Shown here one piece after another: positions 27,292 to 41,740 of a stretch of 64,000 bases of DNA. Made by a program: the position numbers and the translations under genes. Below the pieces are notes generated by a model, which had not been told where the DNA came from, did no database searches, and worked only from the letters and a program-made list of their open reading frames with translations. Every line of letters starts with the position of its first letter. The first letter of the stretch is position 1. Source of the DNA: Crossaster papposus (taxonomy: Eukaryota > Echinodermata > Asteroidea > Velatida > Solasteridae); NCBI GenBank assembly GCA_037893245.1, contig JBAIAA010000804.1, forward strand, positions 496,001 through 560,000, in the 5' to 3' direction.

Positions 27292-28810
27292 GATAATTTT
27301 CTCGACTTATATCTTAGCTGCGAACCTCAACGTTGTTCGAGAATGAAGAGACACTCATCAGCTCGACATCTGAGGCAAAATATTGCCAAATTTCCCACTA
27401 GAAAGAACCCAAACTGTTAGACTCGTGCGTCAGGACACTGGCGGCATAGGCCTATGCGGAAATACACGTGCACATACATAGACAGAAGAAAACATGGCTT
27501 CGAATGAGGATAATTTTCTCGACTTATATCTTAGCTGCGAACCTCAACTTTGTTCGAGAATGAAGAGACACTCACCAGCTCGACATCTGAGACAAATTAT
27601 TGCCAGATTTTCCACTAGAAGAAACTCAAACTGTGAGACTCATGCGTCAGGACACTGGCGGCATAGGCCTATGCGGAAATACACGTGCACATACATACAC
27701 AGAAGAAAACATGGCTTCGAATGAGGATAATTTTCTCGACTTATATCTTAGTGGCGAACCTCAACTTTGTTCGAGAATGAAGAGACACTCACCAGCTCGA
27801 CATCTGAGACAAAATATTGCCAGATTTTCTACTAGAAAGAACTCAAACGGTGAGACTCATGCGTCAGGACACTGGCGGCATAGGCCTATGCGGAAATACA
27901 CGTGCACATACATACACAGAAGAAAACATGGCTTCGAATGAGGATAATTTTCTCGACTTATATCTTAGTTGCGAACCTCAACTTTGTTCGAGAATGAAGA
28001 GACACTCACCAGCTCGACATCTGAGACAAAATATTGCCAGATTTTCCACTAGAAAGAACTCAAACTGTGAGACTCATGCGTCAGGACACTGGCGGCATAG
28101 GCCTATGCGGAAATACACGTGCACATACATACACAGAAGAAAACATGGCTTCGAATGAGGAAAAATTTCTCGACTTATATCTTAGCTGCGAACCTCAACT
28201 TTGTTCGAGAATGAAGGGACACTCAGCAGCTCAACATCTGAGACAAAATATTGCAAAATTTTTCACTAGAAAGAACCCAAACTGTTCGACTCATGCGTCA
28301 GGACACTGGCGGCATAGGCCTATGTGGAAATACACGTGCACATACATACACAGAAGAAAACATGGCTTCGAATGAGGATAATTTTCTCGACTTATATCTT
28401 AGTGGCGAACCTCAACTTTGTTCGAGAATGAAGAGACAGTCATCAGCTCGACATCTGAGACAAATTATTGCCAGATTTTCCACTAGAAAGAACCCAAACT
28501 GTTAGACTCATGCGTCAGGACACTGGCGGCATAGGCCTATGCGGAAATACACGTGCACATACATAGACAGAAGAAAACATGGCTTCGAATGAGGATAATT
28601 TTCTCGACTTATATCTTAGCTGCGAACCTCAACTTTGTTCGAGAATGAAGAGACACTCACCAGCTCGACATCTGAGACAAAATATTGCCAGATTTTCCAC
28701 TAGAAAGAACTCAAACTGTGAGACTCATGCGTCAGGACACTGGCGGCATAGGCCTATGCGGAAATACACGTGCACATACATACACAGAAGAAAACATGGC
28801 TTCGAATGAC

Positions 28811-28935
28811 GATAATTTTCTCGACTTATATCTTAGCTGCGAACCTCAACGTTGCTCGAGAATGAAGAGACACTCACCAGCTCGACATCTGAGCCAAAGT
28901 ATTGCCAAATTAACAAAAACAGGGCTGCGAATGAG
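28811..28935 (+). repeat. 125-bp short monomer 11
   Basis: It is the counterpart of unit 7 at +5491 and carries the same GTTGCTCGAG marker. It lies just after the left edge of duplicate copy 2. Confidence 0.95.
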
Positions 28936-30888
28936 GATAATTTTCTCGACTTATATCTTAGCTGCGAACCTCAACTTTGTTCGAGAATGAAGAGACACTC
29001 ACCAGCTCGACATCTGAGACAAATTATTGCCAGATTTTCCACTAGAAAGAACTCAAACTGTGAGACTCATGCGTCAGGTCACTGGCGGCATAGGCCTATG
29101 CGGAAATACACGTGCACATACATACACAGAAGAAAACATGGCTTCGAATGAGGATAATTTTCTCGACTTATATCTTAGCTGCGAACCTCAACGTTGTTCG
29201 AGAATGAAGAGACACTCACCAGCTCGACATCTGAGACAAAATATTGCCAGATTTTCCACTAGAAAGAACTCAAACTGTTCGACTCATGCGTCAGGTCACT
29301 GGCGGCATAGGCCTATGCGGAAATACACGTGCACATACATAGACAGAAGAAAACATGGCTTCGAATGCGGATAATTTTCTCGACTTATATCTTAGCTGCG
29401 AATCTCAACTTTGTTCGAGAATGAAGAGACACTCACCAGCTCGACATCTGAGACAAATTATTGCCAGATTTTCCACTAGAAAGAACTCAAACTGTTCGAC
29501 TCATGCGTCAGGTCACTGGCAGGATAGGCCTATGCGGAAATACACGTGCACATACATACACAGAAGAAAACATGGCTTCGAATGAGGATAATTTTCTCGA
29601 CTTATATCTTAGCTGCGAACCTCAACTTTGTTCGAGAATGAAGAGACACTCACCAGCTCAACATCTGAGACAAAATATTGCCAGATTTTCCACTAGAAAG
29701 AACTCAAACTGTTCGACTCATGCGTCAGGTCACTGGCGGCATAGGCCTATGCGGAAATACACGTGCACATACATACACAGAAGAAAACATGGCTTCGAAT
29801 GAGGATAATTTTCTCGACTTATATCTTAGCTGCGAACCTCAACTTTGTTCGAGAATGAAGGGACACTCACCAGCTCAACATCTGAGACAAAATATTGCAA
29901 AATTTCCCACTGGAAAGAACCCAAACTGTTCGACTCATGCGTCAGGACACTGGCGGCATGGGCATATGCGGAAATACACGTGCACATACATACACAAAAG
30001 AAAACATGGCTTCAAATGAGGATACTTTTCTTGACTTATATCTTAGTGGCGAACCTCAACTTTGTTCGAGAATGAAGAGACACTCACCAGCTCGACATCT
30101 GAGACAAATTATTGCCAGATTTTCCACTAGAAAGAACTCAAACTGTGAGACTCATGCGTCAGGACACTGGCGGCATAGGCCTATGCGGAAATACACGTGC
30201 ACATACATACACAGAAGAAAACATGGCTTCGAATGAGGATAATTTTCTCGACTTATATCTTAGTTGCAAACCTCAACTTTGTTAGAGAATGAAGAGACAC
30301 TCACCAGCTCGACATCTGAGACAAAATATTGCCAGATTTTCCACTAGAAAGAACTCAAACTGTGAGACTCATGCGTCAGGACACTGGCGGCATAGGCCTA
30401 TGCGGAAATACACGTGCACATACATACACAGAAGAAAACATGGCTTCGAATGACGATAATTTGCTCGACTTATATCTTAGCTGCGAACCTCAACGTTGTT
30501 CGAGAATGAAGAGACACTCACCAGCTCGACATCTGAGACAAAATATTGCCAGATTTTCCACTAGAAAGAACTCAAACTGTGAGACTCATGCGTCAGGACA
30601 CTGGCGGCATAGGCCTATGCGGAAATACACGTGCACATACATACACAGAAGAAAACATGGCTTCGAATGACGATAATTTGCTCGACTTATATCTTAGCTG
30701 CGAACCTCAACGTTGTTCGAGAATGAAGAGACACTCACCAGCTCGACATCTGAGACAAAATATTGCCAGATTTTCCACTAGAAAGAACTCAAACTGTGAG
30801 ACTCATGCGTCAGGACACTGGCGGCATAGGCCTATGCGGAAATACACGTGCACATACATACACAGAAGAAAACATGGCTTCGAATGAC

Positions 30889-31013
30889 GATAATTTTCTC
30901 GACTTATATCTTAGCTGCGAACCTCAACGTTGTTCGAGAATGAAGAGACACTCACCAGCTCGACATCTGAGCCAAAGTATTGCCAAATTAACAAAAACAG
31001 GGCTGCGAATGAG
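30889..31013 (+). repeat. 125-bp short monomer 12
   Basis: It is the counterpart of unit 8 at +5491, with the same GATAATTTGCTCGAC neighbours on its left. Confidence 0.95.
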
Positions 31014-31447
31014 GATAATTTTCTCGACTTATATCTTAGCTGCGAACCTCAACTTTGTTCGAGAATGAAGAGACACTCATCAGCTCGACATCTGAGACAA
31101 ATTATTGCCAGATTTTCCACTAGAAAGAACCCAAACTGTTAGACTCATGCGTCAGGACACTGGCGGCATAGGCCTATGCGGAAATACACGTGCACATACA
31201 TACACAGAAGAAAACATGGCTTCGAATGACGATAATTTGCTCGACTTATATCTTAGCTGCGAACCTCAACGTTGTTCGAGAATGAAGAGACACTCACCAG
31301 CTCGACATCTGAGACAAAATATTGCCAGATTTTCCACTAGAAAGAACTCAAACTGTGAGACTCATGCGTCAGGACACTGGCGGCATAGGCCTATGCGGAA
31401 ATACACGTGCACATACATACACAGAAGAAAACATGGCTTCGAATGAC

Positions 31448-31572
31448 GATAATTTTCTCGACTTATATCTTAGCTGCGAACCTCAACGTTGTTCGAGAAT
31501 GAAGAGACACTCACCAGCTCGACATCTGAGCCAAAGTATTGCCAAATTAACAAAAACAGGGCTGCGAATGAG
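31448..31572 (+). repeat. 125-bp short monomer 13
   Basis: It is the counterpart of unit 9 at +5491 and again lies 559 bp from its partner, so the small duplication came before the large one. Confidence 0.95.
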
Positions 31573-32657
31573 GATAATTTTCTCGACTTATATCTTAGCT
31601 GCGAACCTCAACTTTGTTCGAGAATGAAGAGACACTCATCAGCTCGACATCTGAGACAAATTATTGCCAGATTTTCCACTAGAAAGAACCCAAACTGTTA
31701 GACTCATGCGTCAGGACACTGGCGGCATAGGCCTATGCGGAAATACACGTGCACATACATAGACAGAAGAAAACATGGCTTCGAATGAGGATAATTTTCT
31801 CGACTTATATCTTAGCTGCGAACCTCAACTTTGTTCGAGAATGAAGAGACACTCACCAGCTCGACATCTGAGACAAAATATTGCCAGATTTTCCACTAGA
31901 AAGAACTCAAACTGTGAGACTCATGCGTCAGGACACTGGCGGCATAGGCCTATGTGGAAATACACGTGCACATACATACACAGAAGAAAACATGGCTTCG
32001 AATGAGGATAATTTTCTCGACTTATATCTTAGTGGCGAACCTCAACTTTGTTCGAGAATGAAGAGACACTCACCAGCTCGACATCTGAGACAAAATATTG
32101 CCAGATTTTCCACTAGAAAGAACTCAAACTGTGAGACTCATGCGTCAGGACACTGGCGGCATAGGCCTATGCGGAAATACACGTGCACATACATACACAG
32201 AAGAAAACATGGCTTCGAATGAGGATAATTTTCTCGACTTATATCTTAGCTGCGAACCTCAATTTTGTTCGAGAATGAAGAGACACTCACCAGCTCGACA
32301 TCTGAAACAAAATATTGCCCGATTTTCCACTAGAAAGAACTCAAACTGTTCGACTCATGCGTCAGGACACTGGCGGCATGGGCCTATGCGGAAATACACG
32401 TGCACATACATACACAAAAGAAAACATGGCTTCAAATGAGGATAATTTTCTTGACTTATATCTTAGTGGCGAACCTCAACTTTGTTCGAGAATGAAGAGA
32501 CACTCACCAGCTCGACATCTGAGACAAAATATTGCCAGATTTTCCACTAGAAAGAACTCAAACTGTGAGACTCATGCGTCAGGACACTGGCGGCATAGGC
32601 CTATGCGGAAATACACGTGCACATACATACACAGAAGAAAACATGGCTTCGAATGAC

Positions 32658-32782
32658 GATAATTTTCTCGACTTATATCTTAGCTGCGAACCTCAACGTT
32701 GTTCGAGAATGAAGAGACACTCACCAGCTCGACATCTGAGCCAAAGTATTGCCAAATTAACAAAAACAGGGCTGCGAATGAG
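32658..32782 (+). repeat. 125-bp short monomer 14
   Basis: It is the counterpart of unit 10 at +5491. The following unit shares CTGAGGCAAAAT and ACTCGTGCG. Confidence 0.95.
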
Positions 32783-35169
32783 GATAATTTTCTCGACTTA
32801 TATCTTAGCTGCGAACCTCAACGTTGTTCGAGAATGAAGAGACACTCATCAGCTCGACATCTGAGGCAAAATATTGCCAAATTTCCCACTAGAAAGAACC
32901 CAAACTGTTAGACTCGTGCGTCAGGACACTGGCGGCATAGGCCTATGCGGAAATACACGTGCACATACATAGACAGAAGAAAACATGGCTTCGAATGAGG
33001 ATAATTTTCTCGACTTATATCTTAGCTGCGAACCTCAACTTTGTTCGAGAATGAAGAGACACTCACCAGCTCGACATCTGAGACAAATTATTGCCAGATT
33101 TTCCACTAGAAGAAACTCAAACTGTGAGACTCATGCGTCAGGACACTGGCGGCATAGGCCTATGCGGAAATACACGTGCACATACATACACAGAAGAAAA
33201 CATGGCTTCGAATGAGGATAATTTTCTCGACTTATATCTTAGTGGCGAACCTCAACTTTGTTCGAGAATGAAGAGACACTCACCAGCTCGACATCTGAGA
33301 CAAAATATTGCCAGATTTTCTACTAGAAAGAACTCAAACGGTGAGACTCATGCGTCAGGACACTGGCGGCATAGGCCTATGCGGAAATACACGTGCACAT
33401 ACATACACAGAAGAAAACATGGCTTCGAATGAGGATAATTTTCTCGACTTATATCTTAGTTGCGAACCTCAACTTTGTTCGAGAATGAAGAGACACTCAC
33501 CAGCTCGACATCTGAGACAAAATATTGCCAGATTTTCCACTAGAAAGAACTCAAACTGTGAGACTCATGCGTCAGGACACTGGCGGCATAGGCCTATGCG
33601 GAAATACACGTGCACATACATACACAGAAGAAAACATGGCTTCGAATGAGGAAAAATTTCTCGACTTATATCTTAGCTGCGAACCTCAACTTTGTTCGAG
33701 AATGAAGGGACACTCAGCAGCTCAACATCTGAGACAAAATATTGCAAAATTTTTCACTAGAAAGAACCCAAACTGTTCGACTCATGCGTCAGGACACTGG
33801 CGGCATAGGCCTATGTGGAAATACACGTGCACATACATACACAGAAGAAAACATGGCTTCGAATGAGGATAATTTTCTCGACTTATATCTTAGTGGCGAA
33901 CCTCAACTTTGTTCGAGAATGAAGAGACAGTCATCAGCTCGACATCTGAGACAAATTATTGCCAGATTTTCCACTAGAAAGAACCCAAACTGTTAGACTC
34001 ATGCGTCAGGACACTGGCGGCATAGGCCTATGCGGAAATACACGTGCACATACATAGACAGAAGAAAACATGGCTTCGAATGAGGATAATTTTCTCGACT
34101 TATATCTTAGCTGCGAACCTCAACTTTGTTCGAGAATGAAGAGACACTCACCAGCTCGACATCTGAGACAAAATATTGCCAGATTTTCCACTAGAAAAAA
34201 CTCAAACTGTTCGACTCATGCGTCAGGTCACTGGCGGCATAGGCCTATGCGGAAATACACGTGCACATGAATACACAGAAGAAAACATGGCTTCGAATGA
34301 GGATAATTTTCTCGACTTATATCTTAGCTGCGAACCTCAACTTTGTTCGAGAATGAAGAGACACTCACCAGCTCGACATCTGAGACAAAATACTGCCAGA
34401 TTTTCCACTAGAAAGAACTCAAACTGTTCGACTCATGCGTCAGGTCACTGGCGGCATAGGCCTATGCGGAAATACACGTGCACATACATACACAGAAGAA
34501 AACATGGCTTCGAATGAGGATAATTTTCTCGACTTATATCTTAGCTGCGAACCTCAACTTTGTTCGAGAATGAAGGGACACTCACCAGCTCAACATCTGA
34601 GACAAAATATTGCAAAATTTCCCACTGGAAAGAACCCAAACTGTTCGACTCATGCGTCAGGACACTGGCGGCATGGGCCTATGCGGAAATACACGTGCAC
34701 ATACATACACAAAAGAAAACATGGCTTCAAATGAGGATAATTTTCTTGACTTATATCTTAGTGGCGAACCTCAACATTGTTCGAGAATGAAGAGACACTC
34801 ACCAGCTCGACATCTGAGACAAATTATTGCCAGATTTTCCACTAGAAAGAACTCAAACTGTGAGACTCAGGCGTCAGGACACTGGCGGCATAGGCCTATG
34901 CGGAAATACACGTGCACATACATACACAGAAGAAAACATGGCTTCGAATGAGGATAATTTTCTCGACTTATATCTTAGTTGCAAACCTCAACTTTGTTCG
35001 AGAATGAAGAGACACTCACCAGCTCGACATCTGAGACAAAATATTGCCAGATTTTCCACTAGAAAGAACTCAAACTGTGAGACTCATGCGTCAGGACACT
35101 GGCGGCATAGGCCTATGCGGAAATACACGTGCACATACATACACAGAAGAAAACATGGCTTCGAATGAC

Positions 35170-35294
35170 GATAATTTTCTCGACTTATATCTTAGCTGCG
35201 AACCTCAACGTTGTTCGAGAATGAAGAGACACTCACCAGCTCGACATCTGAGCCAAAGTATTGCCAAATTAACAAAAACAGGGCTGCGAATGAG
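35170..35294 (+). repeat. 125-bp short monomer 15
   Basis: It is a standard short unit after a GTTGCAAACC long unit. The following unit has TCATCAGCT with AAATTATTGCC and TGTTAGACTC. Confidence 0.95.
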
Positions 35295-36493
35295 GATAAT
35301 TTTCTCGACTTATATCTTAGCTGCGAACCTCAACTTTGTTCGAGAATGAAGAGACACTCATCAGCTCGACATCTGAGACAAATTATTGCCAGATTTTCCA
35401 CTAGAAAGAACCCAAACTGTTAGACTCATGCGTCAGGACACTGGCGGCATAGGCCTATGCGGAAATACACGTGCACATACATAGACAGAAGAAAACATGG
35501 CTTCGAATGAGGATAATTTTCTCGACTTATATCTTAGCTGCGAACCTCAACTTTGTTCGAGAATGAAGAGACACTCACCAGCTCCACATCTGAGACAAAA
35601 TATTGCCAGATTTTCCACTAGAAAGAACTCAAACTGTGAGACTCATGCGTCAGGACACTGGCGGCATAGGCCTATGTGGAAATACACGTGCACATACATA
35701 CACAGAAGAAAACATGGCTTCGAATGAGGATAATTTTCTCGACTTATATCTTAGTGGCGAACCTCAACTTTGTTCGAGAATGAAGAGACACTCACCAGCT
35801 CGACATCTGAGACAAAATATTGCCAGATTTTCCACTAGAAAGAACTCAAACTGTGAGACTCATGCGTCAGGACACTGGCGGCATAGGCCTATGCGGAAAT
35901 ACACGTGCACATACATACACAGAAGAAAACATGGCTTCGAATGAGGATAATTTTCTCGACTTATATCTTAGCTGCGAACCTCAACTTTGTTCGAGAATGA
36001 AGAGACACTCACCAGCTCGACATCTGAGACAAAATATTGCCCGATTTTCCACTAGAGAGAACTCAAACTGTGAGACTCATGCGTCAGGACACTGGCGGCA
36101 TAGGCCTATGCGGAAATACACGTGCACATACATACACAGAAGAAAACATGGCTTCGAATGAGGATAATTTTCTCGACTTATATCTTAGCTGCGAACCTCA
36201 ACTTTGTTCGAGAATGAAGGGACACTCACCAGCTCAACATCTGAGACAAAATATTGCAAAATTTCCCACTGGAAAGAACCCAAACTGTTCGACTCATGCG
36301 TCAGGACACTGGCGGCATGGGCCTATGCGGAAATACACGTGCACATACATACACAAAAGAAAACATGGCTTCAAATGAGGATAATTTTCTTGACTTATAT
36401 CTTAGTGGCGAACCTCAACATTGTTCGAGAATGAAGAGACACTCACCAGCTCGACATCTGAGACAAATTATTGCCAGATTTTCCACTAGAAAA

Positions 36494-39400
36494 AACTCAA
36501 ACTGTGAGACTCATGCGTCAGGACACTGGCGGCATAGGCCTATGCGGAAATACACGTGCACATACATACACAGAAGAAAACATGGCTTCGAATGAGGATA
36601 ATTTTCTCGACTTATATCTTAGTTGCAAACCTCAACTTTGTTTGAGAATGAAGAGACACTCACCAGCTCGACATCTGAGACAAAATATTGCCAGATTTTC
36701 CACTAGAAAGAACTCAAACTGTGAGACTCATGCGTCAGGACACTGGCGGCATAGGCCTATGCGGAAATACACGTGCACATACATACACAGAAGAAAACAT
36801 GGCTTCGAATGAGGATAATTTTTTCGACTTATATCTCAGCTGCGAACCTCAACTTTGTTCGAGAATGAAGGGACACTCACCAGCTCAACATCTGAGACAA
36901 AATATTGCAAAATTTCCCACTAGAAAGAACCCAAACTGTTCGACTCATGCGTCAGGACACTGGCGGCATAGGCCTATGTGGAAATACACGTCCACATACA
37001 TACACAGAAGAAAACATGGCTTCGAATGAGGATAATTTTCTCGACTTATATCTTAGCTGCGAACCTCAACGTTGTTCGAGAATGAAGAGACACTCGCCAG
37101 CTCGACATCTGAGACAAAATATTGCCAAATTTTCCACTAGAAAGAACTCAAACTGTTCGACTCATGCGTCAGGACACTGGCGGCATGGGCCTATGCGGAA
37201 ATACACGTGCACATACATACACAAAAGAAAACATGGCTTCAAATGAGGATAATTTTCTTGACTTATATCTTAGTGGCGAACCTCAACTTTGTTCGAGAAT
37301 GAAGAGACACTCACCAGCTCGACATCTGAGACAAAATATTGCCAGATTTTCCACTAGAAAGAACTCAAACTGTGAGACTCATGCGTCAGGACACTGGCGG
37401 CATAGGCCTATGCGGAAATACACGTGCACATACATACACAGAAGAAAACATGGCTTCGAATGAGGATAATTTTCTCGACTTATATCTTAGTTGCGAACCT
37501 CAACTTTGTTCGAGAATGAAGAGACACTCACCAGCTCGACATCTGAGACAAAATATTGCCAGATTTTCCACTAGAAAGAACTCAAACTGTGAGACTCATG
37601 CGTCAGGACACTGGCGGCATAGGCCTATGCGGAAATACACGTGCACATACATACACAGAAGAAAACATGGCTTCGAATGACGATAATTTTCTCGACTTAT
37701 ATCTTAGCTGCGAACCTCAACGTTGTTCGAGAATGAAGAGACACTCACCAGCTCGACATCTGAGCCAAAGTATTGCCAAATTAACAAAAACAGGGCTGCG
37801 AATGAGGATAATTTTCTCGACTTATATCTTAGCTGCGAACCTCAACTTTGTTCGAGAATGAAGAGACACTCATCAGCTCGACATCTGAGACAAATTATTG
37901 CCAGATTTTCCACTAGAAAGAACCTAAACTGTTAGACTCATGCGTCAGGACACTGGCGGCATAGGCCTATGCGGAAATACACGTGCACATACATACACAG
38001 AAGAAAACATGGCTTCGAATGACGATAATTTTTTCGACTTATATCTTAGCTGCGAACCTCAACGTTGTTCGAGAATGAAGAGACACTCACCAGCTCGACA
38101 TCTGAGACAAAATATTGCCAGATTTTCCACTAGAAAGAACTCAAACTGTGAGACTCATGCGTCAGGACACTGGCGGCATAGGCCTATGCGGAAATACACG
38201 TGCACATACATACACAGAAGAAAACATGGCTTCGAATGAGGATAATTTTTTCGACTTATATCTTAGCTGCGAACCTCAACTTTGTTCGAGAATGAAGGGA
38301 CACTCACTAGCTCAACATCTGAGACAAAATATTGCAAAATTTCCCACTAGAAAGAACCCAAACTGTTCGACTCATGCGTCAGGACACTGGCGGCATAGGC
38401 CTATGTGGAAATACACGTGCACATACATACACAGAAGAAAACATGGCTTCGAATGAGGATAATTTTCTCGACTTATATCTTAGTGGCGAACCTCAACTTT
38501 GTTCGAGAATGAAGAGACACTCACCAGCTCGACATCTGAGACACACCATTGCCAGATTTTCCACTAGAAAGAACTCAAACTGTGAGACTCATGCGTCAGG
38601 ACACTGGCGGCATAGGCCTATGCGGAAATACACGTGCACATACATACACAGAAGAAAACATGGCTTCGAATGAGGATAATTTTCTCGACTTATATCTTAG
38701 TTGCGAACCTCAACTTTGTTCGAGAATGAAGAGACACTCACCAGCTCGACATCTGAGACAAAATATTGCCAGATTTTCCACTAGAAAGAACTCAAACTGT
38801 GAGACTCATGCGTCAGGACACTGGCGGCATAGGCCTATGCGGAAATACACGTGCACATACATACACAGAAGAAAACATGGCTTCGAATGAGGAAAATCTT
38901 CTCGACTTATATCTTAGCTGCGAACCTCAACTTTGTTCGAGAATGAAGGGACACTCACCAGCTCAACATCTGAGACAAAATATTGCACAATTTCCCACTA
39001 GAAAGAACCCAAACTGTTCGACTCATGCGTCAGGACACTGGCGGCATAGGCCTATGTGGAAATACACGTGCACATACATACACAGAAGAAAACATGGCTT
39101 CGAATGAGGATAATTTTCTCGACTTATATCTTAGTGGCGAACCTCAACTTTGTTCGAGAATGAAGAGACACTCACCAGCTCGACATCTGAGACAAAATAT
39201 TGCCAGATTTTCCACTAGAAAGAACTCAAACTGTGAGACTCATGCGTCAGGACACTGGCGGCATAGGCCTATGCGGAAATACACGTGCACATACATACAC
39301 AGAAGAAAACATGACTTCGAATGAGGATAATTTTCTCGACTTATATCTTAGTGGCGAACCTCAACTTTGTTCGAGAATGAAGAGACACTCACCAGCTCGA

Positions 39401-40002
39401 CATCTGAGACAAAATATTGCCAGATTTTCTACTAGAAAGAACTCAAACTGTGAGACTCATGCGTCAGGACACTGGCGGCATAGGCCTATGCGGAAATACA
39501 CGTGCACATACATACACAGAAGAAAACATGGCTTCGAATGAGGATAATTTTCTCGACTTATATCTTAGTTGCAAACCTCAACTTTGTTTGAGAATGAAGA
39601 GACACTCACCAGCTCGACATCTGAGACAAAATATTGCCAGATTTTCCACTAGAAAGAACTCAAACTGTGAGACTCATGCGTCAGGACACTGGCGGCATAG
39701 GCCTATGCGGAAATACACGTGCACATACATACACAGAAGAAAACATGGCTTCGAATGAGGATAATTTTTTCGACTTATATCTCAGCTGCGAACCTCAACT
39801 TTGTTCGAGAATGAAGGGACACTCACCAGCTCAACATCTGAGACAAAATATTGCAAAATTTCCCACTAGAAAGAACCCAAACTGTTCGACTCATGCGTCA
39901 GGACACTGGCGGCATAGGCCTATGTGGAAATACACGTCCACATACATACACAGAAGAAAACATGGCTTCGAATGAGGATAATTTTCTCGACTTATATCTT
40001 AG
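36494..40002 (+). repeat. Dispersed 563-bp duplicate, 2946 bp apart
   Basis: Bases 36494-37056 match 39440-40002 at an offset of 2946 bp (13 long plus one short unit). Shared private bases are TTTGAGAATG (about 36640 and 39586), TTTTTTCGAC, TATCTCAGC and CACGTCCAC. Between the copies the units are of mixed origin, so this may be a conversion tract or the remains of an older, larger duplication. Confidence 0.75.
37682..37806 (+). repeat. 125-bp short monomer 16
   Basis: It is a standard short unit. The next long unit has a private AACCTAAACTG change near 37921-37931 and lacks the CATAGACAG variant that often accompanies this position. Confidence 0.95.
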
Positions 40003-40629
40003 TTGCAAACCTCAACTTTGTTCGAGAATGAAGAGACACTCACCAGCTCGACATCTGAGACAAAATATTGCCAGATTTTCCACTAGAAAGAACTCAAACT
40101 GTGAGACTCATGCGTCAGGACACTGGCGGCATAGGCCTATGCGGAAATACACGTGCACATACATACACAGAAGAAAACATGGCTTCGAATGAGGATAATT
40201 TTCTCGACTTATATCTTAGTTGCGAACCTCAACTTTGTTCGAGAATGAAGAGACACTCACCAGCTCGACATCTGAGACAAAATATTGCCAGATTTTCCAC
40301 TAGAAAGAACTCAAACTGTGAGACTCATGCGTCAGGACACTGGCGGCATAGGCCTATGCGGAAATACACGTGCACATACATACACAGAAGAAAACATGGC
40401 TTCGAATGAGGATAATTTTCTCGACTTATATCTTAGTGGCGAACCTCAACGTTGTTCGAGAATGAAGAGACACTCACCAGCTCGACATCTGAGACAAATT
40501 ATTGCCAGATTTTCCACTAGAAAGAACTCAAACTGTGAGACTCATGCGTCAGGTCACTGGCGGCATAGGCCTATGCGGAAATACACGTGCACATACATAC
40601 ACAGAAGAAAACATGGCTTCGAATGAGGA

Positions 40630-41740
40630 TAATTTTCTCGACTTATATCTTAGCTGCGAACCTCAACTTTGTTCGAGAATGAAGAGACACTCACAAGCTC
40701 GACATCTGAGACAAAATATTGCCAAATTTCCCACTAGAAAGAACCCAAACTGTTCGACTCATGTGTCAGGACACTGGCGGCATAGGCCTATGCGGAAATA
40801 CACGTGCACATACATACACAGAAGAAAACATGGCTTCGAATGAGGATAATTTTCTCGACTTATATCTTAGTGGCGAACCTCAACGTTGTTCGAGAATGAA
40901 GAGACACTCACCAGCTCGACATCTGAGACAAAATATTGCCAGATTTTCCACTAGAAAGAACTCAAACTGTGAGACTCATGCGTCAGGACACTGGCGGCAT
41001 AGGCCTATGCGGAAATACACGTGCACATACATACACAGAAGAAAACATGGCTTCGAATGAGGATAATTTTCTCGACTTATATCTTAGTTGCAAACCTCAA
41101 CTTTGTTCGAGAATGAAGAGACACTCACCAGCTCGACATCTGAGACAAAATATTGCCAGATTTTCCACTAGAAAGAACTCAAACTGTGAGACTCATGCGT
41201 CAGGACACTGGCGGCATAGGCCTATGCGGAAATACACGTGCACATACATACACAGAAGAAAACATGGCTTCGAATGACGATAATTTTCTCGACTTATATC
41301 TTAGCTGTGAACCTCAACGTTGTTCGAGAATGAAGAGACACTCACCAGCTCGACATCTGAGCCAAAGTATTGCCAAATTAACAAAAACAGGGCTGCGAAT
41401 GAGGATAATTTTCTCGACTTATATCTTAGCTGCGAACCTCAACTTTGTTCGAGAATGAAGAGACACTCATCAGCTCGACATCTGAGACAAAATATTGCCA
41501 AATTTCCCACTAGAAAGAACCCAAACTGTTAGACTCGTGCGTCAGGACACTGGCGGCATAGGCTTATGCGGAAATACACGTGCACATACATAGACAGAAG
41601 AAAACATGGCTTCGAATGAGGATAATTTTCTCGACTTATATCTTAGCTGCGAACCTCAACTTTGTTCGAGAATGAAGAGACACTCACCAGCTCGACATCT
41701 GAGACAAATTATTGCCAGATTTTCCACTAGAAAGAACTCA
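40630..41740 (+). repeat. Island of left-type units
   Basis: The series TCACAAGCT / TGTGTCAGG, GTGGC...CGTTG, GTTGCAAACC, GAATGAC and short unit matches about 13.18-14.29 kb at an offset of 27,448 bp. This series is otherwise absent to the right of about 23 kb. Differences include AGCTGTGAACC (41306), ACTCGTGCG (about 41533) and AGGCTTATGCGG (about 41563). It looks like a long-range transfer or an older remnant. Confidence 0.75.
41279..41403 (+). repeat. 125-bp short monomer 17
   Basis: It has a private CpG transition, AGCTGTGAACC, at about 41306-41310. It belongs to an island of left-type units and is the last short unit before a 15.2-kb stretch with none. Confidence 0.95.

Larger units (their letters stand above)
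23134..34197 (+). repeat. 5491-bp tandem duplication (23 long + 4 short units)
   Basis: Bases 23134-28706 match 28625-34197 at an offset of 5491 bp, and I found no mismatch by eye. The flanking differences that set the limits are 23133 (A) against 28624 (G) on the left and 28707 (G) against 34198 (A) on the right. Shared private markers include GATACTTTTCTTGAC (24531 and 30022), CTCAATTTTGTTCG (about 26767 and 32258), AACGGTGAGAC (about 27846 and 33337) and GAGGAAAAATTTC (about 28157 and 33648). The match exceeds the offset by 82 bp, as expected from unequal crossover inside one unit. Confidence 0.93.
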
